This document shows, piece by piece, positions 48,536-60,737 of a DNA stretch of 64,000 bases. How positions within the stretch are numbered: the first letter of the stretch is position 1; each line of letters starts with the position of its first letter. Source of the DNA: Cryptomeria japonica. Lineage: Eukaryota; Streptophyta; Pinopsida; Cupressales; Cupressaceae. A program made the position numbers and the translations under genes. The stretch spans positions 221,389,415 through 221,453,414 of the forward strand of contig NC_081410.1 of NCBI RefSeq assembly GCF_030272615.1, given 5' to 3'. The notes below the pieces were generated by a model that worked only from the letters and a program-made list of their open reading frames with translations, was not told the origin of the DNA and searched no databases.

Positions 48536-49521
48536 TGTCGTGCTCTGTGAAGTGTACATGTACCTACAACTACAATGCACTCAATAAATTATTATAAGCA
48601 ATGGTTAGTAAATTGAAACAATGAAAGACAAAACCATAGCTAATCGACTTATTGCCTCCTAGTAAATGCGAGTATGAAAAATGCTCTCAGATCTGATTAT
48701 GCATATTCCAGTGACTTGACTACACTTAGATGGAGGATTTGATGGATGAAAATGCATGATCTAGCAAGAATAGCATGATTAAGCTATATGAATTCATGAT
48801 TGATCTAAAAAATGAACTAAGATTAAGATGCAATTAAGCTAAAATTAAGCATGATAACATTGCTAAGAAATGATAAACTAGAAGCTAGATGCCTATAGTA
48901 ACAATGCATAAATGAGAATGAGATGGGGTCCATATTGCTCAAAATGAGGTCTATTTATAGGATTTCCAAGGCTAGGGGTAATGTGGCAAGAATCAACGGT
49001 CAAGATTGATCTGAAGATATCAATGGTTAAATTGGAGGAGGATGGCAAAGGGGGTTGGATTAAAGGGAACATCTATCATCTCTATGGTGACAAGTGTCAA
49101 AAGGCTTCTAGAAGGAGTTGGATGAAAGGGAACACTTAGTGACAAGTGTCACAAAGGTTCTAGAAGATGTTGGATGAAAGGGGACATGGTGGTAGGTAGA
49201 ATGGGTTAGGTTTAGGAGTGGTAGAAGTTAGGAGAATTTGAATTTAAAAATTCAAATAATATGAAAAGGCTAATTAATCTCAACAACCCATGAATTTGAT
49301 TTGAGAAATGATTTTGGATGGAGGGAATTAATTAATTATTAATTAATTAAAGGGGTGAAATGAAATGAACCTATTTAATAAATCCTTAGATTTATTAATA
49401 AGTAGATGAAAAGGGAAATTTAATCAAATTGCTTAGTGAATTCAATTAAATTGGGAAGGGAGATTAATTAAATAATTGTTTATTTAATTAATTATCTTCA
49501 GACCATTTTTAGGTGTATACA
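48536..49521 (-). repeat. 5' LTR of the Tat-like element
   Basis: 986 bp, shorter than its partner because of small deletions (for example around 49215 and 49302). Target copy CAAAC follows at 49522-49526. Confidence 0.93.
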
Positions 49522-49543
49522 CAAACTTCTTCCGAGGAACCAA

Positions 49544-49555
49544 GCTCTGATACCA
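49544..49555 (-). promoter_or_regulatory. Primer-binding site of element H
   Basis: The minus strand reads TGGTATCAGAGC (initiator tRNA-Met type), two bases from the LTR, the same site and spacing as in the copia element at 15405-15416. Confidence 0.9.
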
Positions 49556-49557
49556 AT

Positions 49558-50580
49558 TGTTGGAATCCAAGAATGCTGAGAGGGCGAGGGGGGTGGGGGG
49601 GGGGGGGAAATCAATGTTCTACCAGTAATGTTAGATTTGAACTTATTCCTTATTAACCGGTTAACAGTAAATAAAATTAGAATGCATACACCAAATAACA
49701 CAAAGAAAGGCAACACCATAACACCGGTATTTATATGTGGAAAAGCCTACAAAGGGAAAAACCACGGTGGGGCTCATACCCACAATATCTATATACTTGA
49801 TCAAGGTATACAAATATTACATAAGAGGGCCTGCACATGCAAAAAGACCAACCACCTAGAGCTCACTACTCAAACATAAAATAGGAAGTCTCACTGACTT
49901 ACAAAATATTTACAAATGAAAATAAACTTATAAATAGAATCTGACCATGTTGGATAAGTTCCAGTGAATGCTCTGATATCCTTCTCTGTATTTCAGTTCT
50001 CTGATACTTCGTTCTACTACCGGTTATGCTATGCATGTGAAACTGCACACAGTCGCTTCCAATCGCTGACTAAAATGCATACCAAAACTCACTGAAATAT
50101 TTGCAACCAAAAGTTCGCATTCCATCTGATACATCTGATCTATCGCTAAGGTTATCTTCTTAAATATCCTTCTAACTTAACCATGTCGGCTTCAATAAGA
50201 AATATAAACAAGTCAGCTGCCGGAACATAATGAAAATCAAACATAAGTCCAATGACCAAGTCGACCATCACACATTACCACCAAAATCCATGAAGACATA
50301 GTCGAGACCAAAAGATATCCTTAGCCGGGTCCTATCCATTACCGGGTTCTATATACACGTTACCAAGATCAGGACAAAATACCGAGATGAAGACTTAGTC
50401 GAATATGAAGTGAATGCCAGTGCTGGTGCCGGTGTAAAGCAATGTGAATACTAATACCAGTTAGTGTAATGCATGCTGGTTAACTAAACAATGAAACCAT
50501 TTTCCTTGAGATGATGAGTTGCCACCAATGACAACCCATAATGCCATTAACCCTTGTCGGATGAGTGTCACATGCCAACA
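49558..50580 (-). repeat. 5' LTR of element H (copia-type)
   Basis: 1,023 bp from TGTTGGAATCC to CATGCCAACA. It shares blocks with the copia LTR, such as GGGAAAAACCACGGTGGG, GCCTGCACATGCA and AGAGCTCACTACTCAA, so the two families are related. A G-run lies at 49592-49607. The partner LTR lies outside the window. Confidence 0.85.
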
Positions 50581-50731
50581 CAATAATCTACTTATACTAA
50601 GTGTTACAATGTTTGGGAGATCTCCTTCCCCAACTTGACAACTAAATTTTGATACCAAATGATTGTTTTTTTTTGCAATATGTATTCAAATAATCTACTT
50701 ATTATATGCAAATAAGTATTCAAAATATATA

Positions 50732-50811
<80 letters not shown>

Positions 50812-52818
50812 TTAAAATGACACAAGATTTACTCTATAAGAAACCTCAAAGGTGAAAATCCTTACCTCCAAAAGCACTCACACACTCAAATATATTATAT
50901 CATGAACAAATAGTGTAATACACTAGTAGATTTTCTATAGAAGACTTCTAAAACGTCAATCTCTAATTACACTCCATGTGAAGATGAATATCGTAGCTTA
51001 CTCTTCATGGAGTTTTCTTCCTAGTTGAAAGTTTGCCTAGAGTTACTTATGTTGCATGCTTTATGTGTGATGCAACTTGTTTTTTACTTGATTTTTTTTT
51101 TCTTTAATTGCACATGTCACAGACAATCATTATAGGTCGTTGAAAGTATAAAAAGATAGTTTTGAGCATACCACCTTATAATTCATAAGTGATGTACTGA
51201 AATTTGGTATGTATTCATCCCAAATTTGTGGATAATGATGATTATCACATTATTAATTTTATTTTTTTATAAAATTTAAATGTTTTCAAAGGTTTATTAT
51301 TTGAAGATAGTCATTATTTCTAATGAGAATCAATGACACAAGTTTAAGAAGCAAAAAAAAATTGAAGTTGATGTCGAGTCCAAGATTATTTAGTTGAAAG
51401 GAAATGAGATATCTTCCCAAGAGCATAGTATCTCTTCAAAATATTTGTGATAGACACAAGTATGTCAAAGATAAAATCAACTCATAGTCAAGGACATGCA
51501 TAATATGAACAAATTAACACCCATATGTAAAACCTTATGCAAGTATTGTGCCTTATGCAACATTTATGATGGAGCTTCCTAGCTCATTCATTTTATACAG
51601 TGATATTTTTTTAGTCCATAGTACATGAAATCTATTTCTTAGTATTTGACACGTAAATTTTAGTCCACCTATATTGACCCATATTTCATCACTAATGGTT
51701 CACAAGAATTGATTTATAATGAGCATTAATGGTCTATTTGACACTCATTGAAACTAATTATACTCATAGGAATGAGCCGCAGACTTTTTGAGAGGTCACT
51801 CCATATGAGTACTAAAATGACTCAAGCACATTAACTATATAGTTTCTCAAAAATCAAGATTGCTTAGTGTGGTACATAATTTGTAAAACTTTCAACAAGA
51901 ATTGTGTTGTATGAATCTTTCATTATGGAACACTATAGCTTTTTCATTTATAGAGTGATATTCCCATAATGTATCATTGCAAATAATGTTGTGTTACATG
52001 AGGATGTGTCCCCACTTCTCAAACCCTCATCCCCACCCCTTGAGGTGTTTTAGGGATGAGGAGATGTTAGGGGACATCTCTTAGTCACCCCCTCCTACTC
52101 CCACAATATGAGAAAACCCAGAAACATCTCGGAACACATCCCCAAAATCAAGGATAGTATGAACATGTAGGGGATGCCAAGCCATCCCCAAGGTAGACAA
52201 GGACATCTTAGACATCCCTTAATTGTCCTAGGGACAACTAGACGTCCCCTATAGAAAATCAATTTTTATAGTGTGTAAAAAAATAAATAACAATTAAAAA
52301 AAAATTGTTAAATATGTCACTAAAACTTAAAAAAATAGTAGAACACGACAATAATTATGACACCAATAAATATCATGGAATTATTATAACATTAATTAAA
52401 TTAATCATGACAAATAACAACAATAGATACATCACATGATTCAAATTCATAGTTGATGATATTAAGTTATATAATGGTTATAACTACCAACAATAATTTG
52501 GATTTAAGACTTCATTGTTCAAAAAAGTTGCAAACTTTAAAATATTTGATATAGTATTAAAGGTGTATTTTCCATAGTCTAGTAATTGTGTGGTACTGTG
52601 TGAGAAGTACAAACAAAAAATTTCTTTTCTGAATTTGGTTGGCATGCAGGTTTTTGTAGACATCATCCAACATCATTTTAACATTGTCATGCTATATTAC
52701 TGCTATTATATTTATGCTCATTGACTCATAGAAATTTGACTCTCTCTCACTCTCTCTTATATATGTATTTGTATGTTGTCTTGCACCCCAACACAAAAAC
52801 ATCGTGCAACATATATAT
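50581..52818. other. Intergenic DNA between element H and the gag-protease element
   Basis: AT-rich, no gene recognised. It holds a long TA microsatellite (listed separately) and a stretch at 52005-52255 with many GGGGACATC/GATGTCCCC-like words. Confidence 0.6.
50736..50809. repeat. (TA)n microsatellite, about 74 bp
   Basis: Uninterrupted TA alternation. Confidence 0.95.
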
Positions 52819-54097
52819 TGTAGCGTCCTAAAATTGTGACACTTGCAATTTCGATTGCATTTCGGTCTTCACGATGGCGACGCAACACACAACCTGAATG
52901 GAGACCCCAAAACTTGCTCACGACACTGAAAACTGCATTTTTCATGCACCCTGGCCTGAACCTCTTTTGCACCTCGCTGTCCCGGAGGTGGGACCAGAGC
53001 GCCCAGCGCCCTGGTCCCTCAGGACCAGGGCGCCCAGCGCCCTGGTCCCTCAGGACCAAGGCGCCCAGCGCCCTGGTCCTCCAGGACCATGGCGCCCAAC
53101 GCCCTGGTCCCTGGGTCCTATTTTGGGCCCGGTTTCCTAAGTGATATCGGGTCTTTTTCATTGCAATTTGGAAATATACTTCCCTGGTCGGCCTAAGGTC
53201 GGGAAAATCAGTCTATCAGCCCTAAATGACAAGTATATAAACTACATTTTCCTCTCTCATTCGATATGATGGAAAAGGCGTGGAAACTATACTCAAGCAT
53301 TCAAGCATTCAAGCAATTGATCATTTCAAGTCTCCATTCAAGGCTAAGTGTTGCATTCAAGTCAAGGATTCAACCATTGAAGAGGAGATCACTTATTACA
53401 TGCTACATACTACAACATACAACATCTAAACCTTTGCACATAAGGATACCAACATCCTTAGAACAAGGTATTAGTACTTGTTTTACATTACAGTCATTTA
53501 CATTTACAGCTCTTGCTCATTTCTTGGTTAATTCCAAAACCGGGGTTTGACCTAAAGGCAAACCCCTAATCCCTAACCCCCCATCGTCTTCGCTTTTCTG
53601 TGTGTAGGTTGCAAGTACGCGGTTGAGATTGAAGATCTGGAATCCTTGTGCAGAGACGAACCGATCCCCCTTCGTTTCGCGGATTTTTCGGAGGACCGTC
53701 GCGCCGGGCGCCATCGTCCCGACAGCTTTTTCTCAAATTTGCAGGACAACGTCGTATCGACATTTTACTGCTAATTCCAGGTCCGCAGCTTCATCCTATA
53801 ACCTAAACTCAGTTTATAAGCGAATCTTTATGACTTTCTATGCATCCTTAGCTTAATTTCCTTAATCAACATTCTTTACAAAAGAGGGTAGCTTTGCTTT
53901 CCAAACCCTTGAAATTCATCTAGCATCCAATCTTACCTTGTGTGGGATTGGATCTTATGAGTTTCAACCCCTCTTTTGAATGTAAAGTCTTCCCCCTAAG
54001 TGAAAACCCATCGAATCCTAGCGAACCTCCCTTCTCTCTCCTCGGAGTTAGAAGAGGGGAGACCAACTAGGGTTCGACAGCGATTTTCCGCTTTACA
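52819..54097 (+). repeat. 5' LTR of the gag-protease element
   Basis: 1,279 bp. It contains a GC-rich palindromic tandem array (52990-53125) and a segment at 53680-53780 that recurs twice in the leader. Confidence 0.94.
52990..53125 (+). repeat. GC-rich tandem array of self-complementary units in the LTR
   Basis: About four units of roughly 30 bp. Each combines GCGCCCAGCGCC with CTGGTCCCTCAGGACCAG, a 7-bp stem with a 4-base loop. The other LTR has the same array at 59630-59760, with one unit shortened. Confidence 0.9.
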
Positions 54098-55277
54098 TTT
54101 TGGTGAACCCGACGTGAACATCCTTTCTGATTTTTCATGCTTAGATCTGAAAATTGATTCCTTGATTACATTTCCATGTTTGATCTTTTGCAAAATTTTA
54201 GAGGTGATTGCATAAAAACCCTAAAATTTCTTTTTGAAAATTAAGCTTGTGAAATGTTTAATTATTAATGCTTGCTTCAGATCTGCTTTTCTATTATAAA
54301 TTATCAATTCATATCTGTACTTTAATTTTGAAAATTAAGTGGTTAAATGTCAAAACCCTAATTTTTGAAACCCTCTTAATTCAACCTTTGTCCGACAATT
54401 TGACCGATCAAAACATCTCCAAATCAGTTGTAACTTTGGATTCTGCAATAAAATCACAATATCTTTCATCCCTGAAAATTTGGAAAAAAGTTGCGAGGAC
54501 CGTGTTGCACTCCGAGCGCCATCGTCCCCAACATTTTTTCCAAAATTTCGGGAGCGAGATCTTGCTGTATTTTCCTGCTAAAATCCAGAATTTTGGCTGA
54601 TTTTGTCAATTATAACACTTTCAAAATTACAGTCAAAGTTGGTCTTGTGATTGCTTGGTTTAAGGCTTCTAATCATTCAAAAATCATTGAAATTGAAATT
54701 TTGTGTCAAAATTGTGTTCTTACTGTCCTAAATCTGAAAAGTGTGTTTGCATTCATTCGAAATTTCAGTGCTTTATTCAAATTCTTGCAATTGGTGACTT
54801 TTGAAATTAAGTGCTTAATTACAACAACTTTGATTTCCGCTTTCAAAATTGAATTTTGTATGAAATTGAGTCAATTTTTAAAATTCAAAACTTGCACTGC
54901 TTTTGACATTCCCTCTAAAATCATAAAATTCAAAATTTCAGTTTCCCTCTCTTTTTCAAAATTCAAATTTTGCATTTTTCGACAATCTTGATAGGGTTCA
55001 ATTTTGAGATTGCAACTTTAATTTGGCCTATCTACAGATCGTAAAATCCCTCAATTTTTTCAGATTATCTCTAAAATCATCATACCTTTCATCCCTGCAA
55101 ATTTCGAAAAAAGTTGCAAGGACCGTGTTGCACTCCGAGCGCCACGGTCCCGAACATTTTTTCCGAAATTTCGGGAGACTGTTGTGATTGCATTTAACAG
55201 CTTAAATCTGGAAGATTGGCTGTTTTTACTGAAAATTGCTACCTCTAAATTCAAAATCTTTTCTCTCTCTCTAGTGC
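54098..55277 (+). other. Leader of the gag-protease element
   Basis: The primer site lies at 54101-54119. Two segments (54483-54600 and 55095-55215) resemble each other and the LTR segment 53680-53780, sharing GAGGACCGT...GAGCGCCATCGTCCC...TTTTTTCC. Otherwise it is AT-rich with many AAAATT words. Open stretches here are in-frame accidents. Confidence 0.65.
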
Positions 55278-58200
55278 ATGAGTTTTACAACAACAAGTCT
55301 TACTTACACTATTCCCGTTAGACGAAGCCGTAGAATTAAGTCTTTCCAAGGTTTAACTACCGAGGAGATGGAACCTAATTTGAGTAGCCTTTTTAACGAG
55401 GACATGGGTAATTCCTCTAATCCTCCTAATGATGAAGAAGCTCTCCATGAAGTTTCCGTTGAACAACTTTCCAAATTGGATAACCAATTTGACGATTTTC
55501 ACCAGTGGATGTCTCATGAGTATCCCGATAGTCAAGCTCTTCCTTTAATTGAGGGTCTAAAGCGCATGCTTCAAAGTGATAAGAATGGAATTGATGTTTT
55601 GCGTGGTATTGCACACATTGTGGATTCGAATGTGATGCCTATGAAGAGTTGTGCTGAATCCTTAGGTTATACACAACCTCCTACACAAGTTAATCATTCT
55701 ATTCCTTTGACCACTCCTATTGCTAGTATACCTACCTTTACATCAAACATCATGGCTACTTCTATACAAGACATTCCTCCTGTGATTACCAGTCATGGGG
55801 GCAATCCTCCTTCTTCAGTTAATCCTCTTCCTTCATTCAATCCAACTTCTTCGTACATTCCTTCAATGAGTGTTCCTATTACATCTTCACAAATGAACAT
55901 GACGCAAGGGGGCAATTCATTTAACCATTCCATTCCTCCTTGTAGTGTTCCTCCTATCTAATCATCCCCTATGGTTGACTATCATAGGGTCCCACCACCT
56001 TACTCTTTACCTTCTTTCAATAACATCACACCTCCATCTCAATCTAACACACCTAATATGAACTCTTCGACTGAAGCAACCATTAACAATCTTGCACAAA
56101 CTGTCTCTTCTTTACAGCAACAAATTGCCTCTATGAATCAATCTAAGTTTAGTGTGCCCACATTTGATGTTGCGAGCCCACTTTCTCTTGACATTGTTTG
56201 AGCTATCCCTCCTAAACATGTTGAAATCCCGCATCTGGAGCTTTATAATGGTAAAGGAGATCCTCTAACACATGTTAAGACTTTTCAAACAATTTGTACT
56301 GATTTTGCTTACGACCCAAGGTTGCTTGCGAAACTATTCACTAGAACATTAAGAGACAAAGCCCTACAATGGTATTGCTCGTTGCCTTCTTATTCTATTA
56401 CTTCTTTCGAACAACTTGCAAATGCTTTCATTCAACAATTTCAAAACAATATAAGTCCTAAAGTTACTTTGATTGATTTAATGCATTGTAAACAAGGTGT
56501 TAAAGAAAAAGTGATTGATTTCATTGGTAGATATAAGCATTTGTATGCTCAAATTTCTTTTCCAGTGCCTGATAATGATATTCAAAGAATCTTTATTTCT
56601 AATTTGCAAAAAGATATTCGAGACAAACTTCTATTTTCTGAGTTTACTTCTTTCCAACAGTTGTGTGCCACTCTTCACAATTATCAACTGACTGTGAGTC
56701 AAATGGAACAATCACATCCTATGGCTCCGAGTGATAAGGGTGATAGCAGTCAACAACCATTTGGGAAGTTTAAACCGAACAGAGATTCCATCAAATTCAA
56801 TGAAAACATCATCAACAACAATGTGAATGCAGCATCAAGTGTGCCTCCTATTTCTAAATTTTTCAGGAAAGAAAGAAAGTATACTCCTTTGAATGAATCA
56901 TTGCATGATATTATGAATAAGTTATTGGGACAAAATGTGCTTACTCTTCCTCCTATAAGACAAATTGATCCTGCAAAAATTACTTCACCTTATTTTGATC
57001 ACAAAGCTTTTTGTCATTTTCATCGTCAGCCTGGTCATGATACTGAAAAATGTTTTTCTTTAAAGGGTAAAATTCAGGATTTGATTGATAATAATACTAT
57101 CTCTATTTCTGGAGTGAATGATAAAGGCAACACATCTGTAGCTCCTCCTAACCAAAATCTTCAGATTTTTACTGATCCATTGCCTTCTCATACCTCTAAT
57201 GCAATTGAGGCTAATGACTCCTCTCTTTCATCTGATGGTCTTGTGTCTATGACTCCGAATGTGATTAACTTTGTAGAGCAGCAAGAAATCCCTAAAGAAC
57301 CTTCCATCACATTTAATTCTAGTGAAACCATTAGAGCACCTGATGGTCCTTTATACATAGTTGCAAAAGTTAAGAATACACCTTGTCGTGGAGTGCTTAT
57401 TGATCCTTCGTGCATGGTTAATGTTATTACTGAAGAATTTCTTTTTACTTTGCAATTGAATCAAGTGATATATGACAAAACAGATGTGATTGTGAAACTA
57501 TTTGATGCATTTTCTTCTCCTGCAATTGGTTCTATTACATTGCCTATTGAGGTCCATAATAAATCCCTTGATGTGAACTTTGCTATTATTCCTTCTTCCG
57601 AACAATTTCGTGTGAAGCTTGGCTATCCTTGGCTATCTTCCATGAAAGCTATTGCTTCTCCTATTCATAAGTGTTTAAAATTTCCCCATAATGGTGAAGT
57701 TGTTACTGTCAATCATAGTCTCTTTAAGCCAGCTGAAAGAACCTCTAGTGTTCCTATTGATTACTTTTGGCCTAAACAATTCCAATCTCTTCCCCCACGA
57801 AGTGATCATCTTTTCAAATCTTATCAAAAGTGGAAAACAGATATGATCCTATCTTTAAGTGAACCTAGAACACCTAAACTTGACATTCCTATCATTCTTG
57901 AGAAGGAAATTCTTCCTTTGAAAGACAAAACTAATGTCTTTCCCCAAGAAGATGCCCAACCCGTCCCCATGGATGTAACTATGTCTATGCCTAATAAATC
58001 TTTTAAGAGTAGATCTATACCTCCTCGTCATGATGGACTTGGTCTTCTCCCTAAACCAAAAATTCCTCCTTTATATGGAGCAGTTCCTCCTCCTGCCTTT
58101 TATAGAGAAAAGAGACCTTCTTCTTCTCCTATTATCCAGCCTAAGAGACCACAACCTAAACACCCAAGTGCTAAGGATGAGAACATTCCTCCTCCTCAAT

Positions 58201-58721
58201 CTTCTCCACTTCCTACTAAGACTAGACGTAATTGTTCTGCACGTGAACGCCGACGAAAGCGTCGTCTTAGGGCTCAAGCAGCTGCTTCTCAAACTTTACA
58301 ATCTCCAAAAACACCTTCAACAAGCATTATTCCATTTTCTCCTCAGCCGGATATTGAGCCTAAATCTCCTAAACATAAGATGCATGATGGTCTTGATCCT
58401 GTGCGAGTTAAAGATCCTATTTTTATAAATCTTGATGATGATATAGATGAAAATGTTATTCATGATGAAAATGTTACTCCTCTTGCTTCTGACAGTGAAT
58501 ATGAACTTGTTGATGTTGATAACCATTTATCTAATGAATTTTCTAAAGCACTTATCCTAGCTCCTAGACAAGAACAATGTGGCTTGGAACATGAACATAG
58601 CCCTTGTTTGGATCTTGTGATAGCTCCATCTGCTGTGTTGGATGTTCCTCCTCTAGCGTGTTCCTTGCCTTCCCGAAACATTGATCAACAAGATCGGGGG
58701 GTAGATGACGTGCTAGACTAG
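55278..58721 (+). pseudogene. Gag with zinc motif and protease-like domain, two internal stops
   Basis: One frame of 1,147 codons, starting at ATG 55278 (MSFTTTSLTYTIPVRRSRRI), with stops at 55959-55961 (TAA) and 56199-56201 (TGA). Both fit C-to-T changes (Gln and Arg codons). The N-terminus is Pro/Ser/Thr-rich. The retrotransposon gag domain covers about 56220-56710 (LRDKALQWYCSLP, FIQQFQNNI). A zinc motif CHFHRQPGHDTEKC lies near 57010-57050. The protease-like domain at about 57350-57720 has VLIDPSCMVNVI, where the usual Asp-Gly is Asp-Pro, and ends with LGYPWLSSMKAIA. The last 300 residues include a basic cluster (ARERRRKRRLRAQ). From 56322 on it is intact. Confidence 0.88.
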
Positions 58722-59461
58722 TTACATTAGCATGGCAGATTCTCTCCCCCTCTCTTTTGTTACTTCTTCTATATGTTATTCTCATTCTTCTATTTGTTGT
58801 CCTTAGTGTTGTCTACTTGAGGACGATGCAAAGCATTGAGATCTCTTTGGTCTCTCTCATGTTGACTCAAAAGACACATGTGTTCCCTTCTTCTAGGTGA
58901 CCTTCCTTGATTGGGGAATGAAGAACAATTATGCATACATACATATGATATATACATGACTTATCATACAACATACTGACCCCGAGGCAAGCAAAGTCAC
59001 CTCGTGCTTTGTGTTTGTGTTCATTATCCTTAGGTTTATCTCATACTTGGGGGCTAAATCTTTGCGATAACGTGCTCCTTTCCTTTCTCATTTTCTATGT
59101 GTATCACTACGTTAAAACAATCACCCCCGTTAAGGCGTGTGCGATCGCTTTAACGTAGGGGGGCATACACCCTGTCTATCCCTTCACGATACTTGAAAAT
59201 TTCTTGGCGAACTTAGCTTTGTCTTGAAAATTTTTGGTATTTCTTTTGCATGACTCATAGTGAGGGAACCTTACTACTGACAGTCATGGTTCTCCCTCGT
59301 GATCTTCCCTTTTACTTTGTCAATCGAAGTCGTAAGATCCTTAGTCCACTGGGGGCTTGGTGTGTCTTGCCTCCTTGACGTGGTGAAAGTCTTTCAATGT
59401 TGTTTCCTTGTACTTTACCAGAAGTATGAGCATACATACTCCCGCTAAAGTGGGGGCTAAA
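58722..59461 (+). other. 3' non-coding region and polypurine tract of the gag-protease element
   Basis: Contains the inverted repeat CTACGTTAAA (59108-59117) / TTTAACGTAG (59149-59158). Two TGGGGGCTAAA tracts follow the PPT pattern, one internal at about 59049-59059 and one abutting the LTR at about 59451-59461. Confidence 0.7.
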
Positions 59462-60737
59462 TGTAGCGTCCTAAAATTGCGACACTTGCAATTTCGACTG
59501 CATTTCGGTCTTCACGATGGCGACGCAACACGCAACCTGAATGGAGACCCCAAAACTTGCTCACGACACTGAAAACTGCATTTTTCATGCACCCTGGCCT
59601 GAACCTCCTTTGCACCCCGCTGTCCCGGAGGTGGGACCAGAGCGCCCAGCGCCCTGGTCCCTCAGGACCAGGGCGCCCGCCCTGGGCCCTCAGGACCAAG
59701 GCGCCCAGCGCCCTGGTCCTCCAGGACCATGGCGCCCAGCGCCCTAGTCCCTGGGTCCTATTTTGGGCCCGGTTTCCTAAGTGATATCGGGTCTTTTTCA
59801 TTGCAATTTGGAAATATACTTCCCTGGTCGGCCTAAGGTCGGGAAAATCAGTCTATCAGCCCTAAATGACAAGTATATAAACTACATTTTCCTCTCTCAT
59901 TCGATATGATGGAAAAGGCGTGGAAACTATACTCAAGCATTCAAGCATTCAAGCAATTGATCATTTCAAGTCTCCATTCAAGGCTAAGTGTTGCATTCAA
60001 GTCAAGGATTCAACCATTGAAGAGGAGATCACTTATTACATGCTACATACTACAACATACAACATCTAAACCTTCGCACATAAGGATACCAACATCCTTA
60101 GAACAAGGTATTAGTACTTGTTTTACATTACAGTCATTTACATTTACAGCTCTTGCTCATTTCTTGGTTAATTCCAAAACCGGGGTTTGACCTAAAGGCA
60201 AACCCCTAATCCCTAACCCCCCATCGTCTTCGCTTTTCTGTGTGTAGGTTGCAGGTACGCGGTTGAGATTGAAGATCTGGAATCCTTGTGCAGAGACGAA
60301 CCGATCCCCCTTCGTTTCGCGGATTTTTCGGAGGACCGTGGCGCCGGGCGCCATCGTCCCGACAACTTTTTCTCAAATTTGCAGGACAACGTCGTATCGA
60401 CATTTTACTGCTAATTCCAGGTCCGCAGCTTCATCCTATAACCTAAACTCAGTTTATAAGCGAATCTTTATGACTTTCTATGCATCCTTAGCTTAATTTC
60501 CTTAATCAACATTCTTTACAAAAGAGGGTAGCTTTGCTTTCCAAACCCTTGAAATTCATCTAGCATCCAATCTTACCTTGTGTGGGATTGGATCTTATGA
60601 GTTTCAACCCCTCTTTTGAATGTAAAGTCTTCCCCCTAAGTGAAAACCCATCGAATCCTAGCGAACCTCCCTTCTCTCTCCTCGGAGTTAGAAGAGGGGA
60701 GACCAACTAGGGTTCGACAGCGATTTTCCGCTTTACA
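59462..60737 (+). repeat. 3' LTR of the gag-protease element
   Basis: 1,276 bp, nearly identical to 52819-54097; most differences are transitions. Confidence 0.94.

Larger units (their letters stand above)
35931..49521 (-). mobile_element. Ty3/gypsy LTR retrotransposon, Tat-like, degenerate
   Basis: LTRs at 35931-36959 and 48536-49521 start TGTCGTGCTC and end GTGTATACA on the plus strand. The exact target duplication CAAAC lies at 35926-35930 and 49522-49526. On the minus strand the order is LTR, primer site, long leader, gag, zinc knuckle, protease, RT, RNase H, second RNase H, integrase, long 3' region, polypurine tract, LTR. The second RNase H and the long 3' region are Tat-lineage traits. 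Every coding section has stops or frameshifts. Confidence 0.95.
52819..60737 (+). mobile_element. Non-autonomous gypsy-type LTR element encoding only gag and a protease-like domain
   Basis: LTRs at 52819-54097 and 59462-60737 (TGTAGCGTCC to GCTTTACA) are about 99 percent identical by eye (roughly a dozen differences), so this is the youngest insertion after the nested LARD or comparable to it. The target duplication TATAT is at 52814-52818 and 60738-60742. The primer site TGGTGAACCCGACGTGAAC and the tract GTGGGGGCTAAA set the plus strand. The only coding region is gag plus protease-like; RT, RNase H and integrase are absent. This matches the described TR-GAG class of non-autonomous elements. 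Confidence 0.93.

Noticed and set aside
52757-53161. 134-codon Pro/Gly/Arg-rich ORF over the LTR start, and its copy at 59457-59801
   Set aside because: Caused by the GC-rich tandem array lacking stops; present in both LTRs with indels that change the protein.
53266-53550. 94-codon ORF in the LTR, with a copy at 59906-60190
   Set aside because: LTR sequence; identity between copies reflects recent LTR duplication, not coding selection.
58030-58428. 132-codon Leu-rich ORF overlapping the gag-protease frame
   Set aside because: Alternative frame of the intact 799-codon stretch; composition follows from the Pro/Ser-rich main frame.
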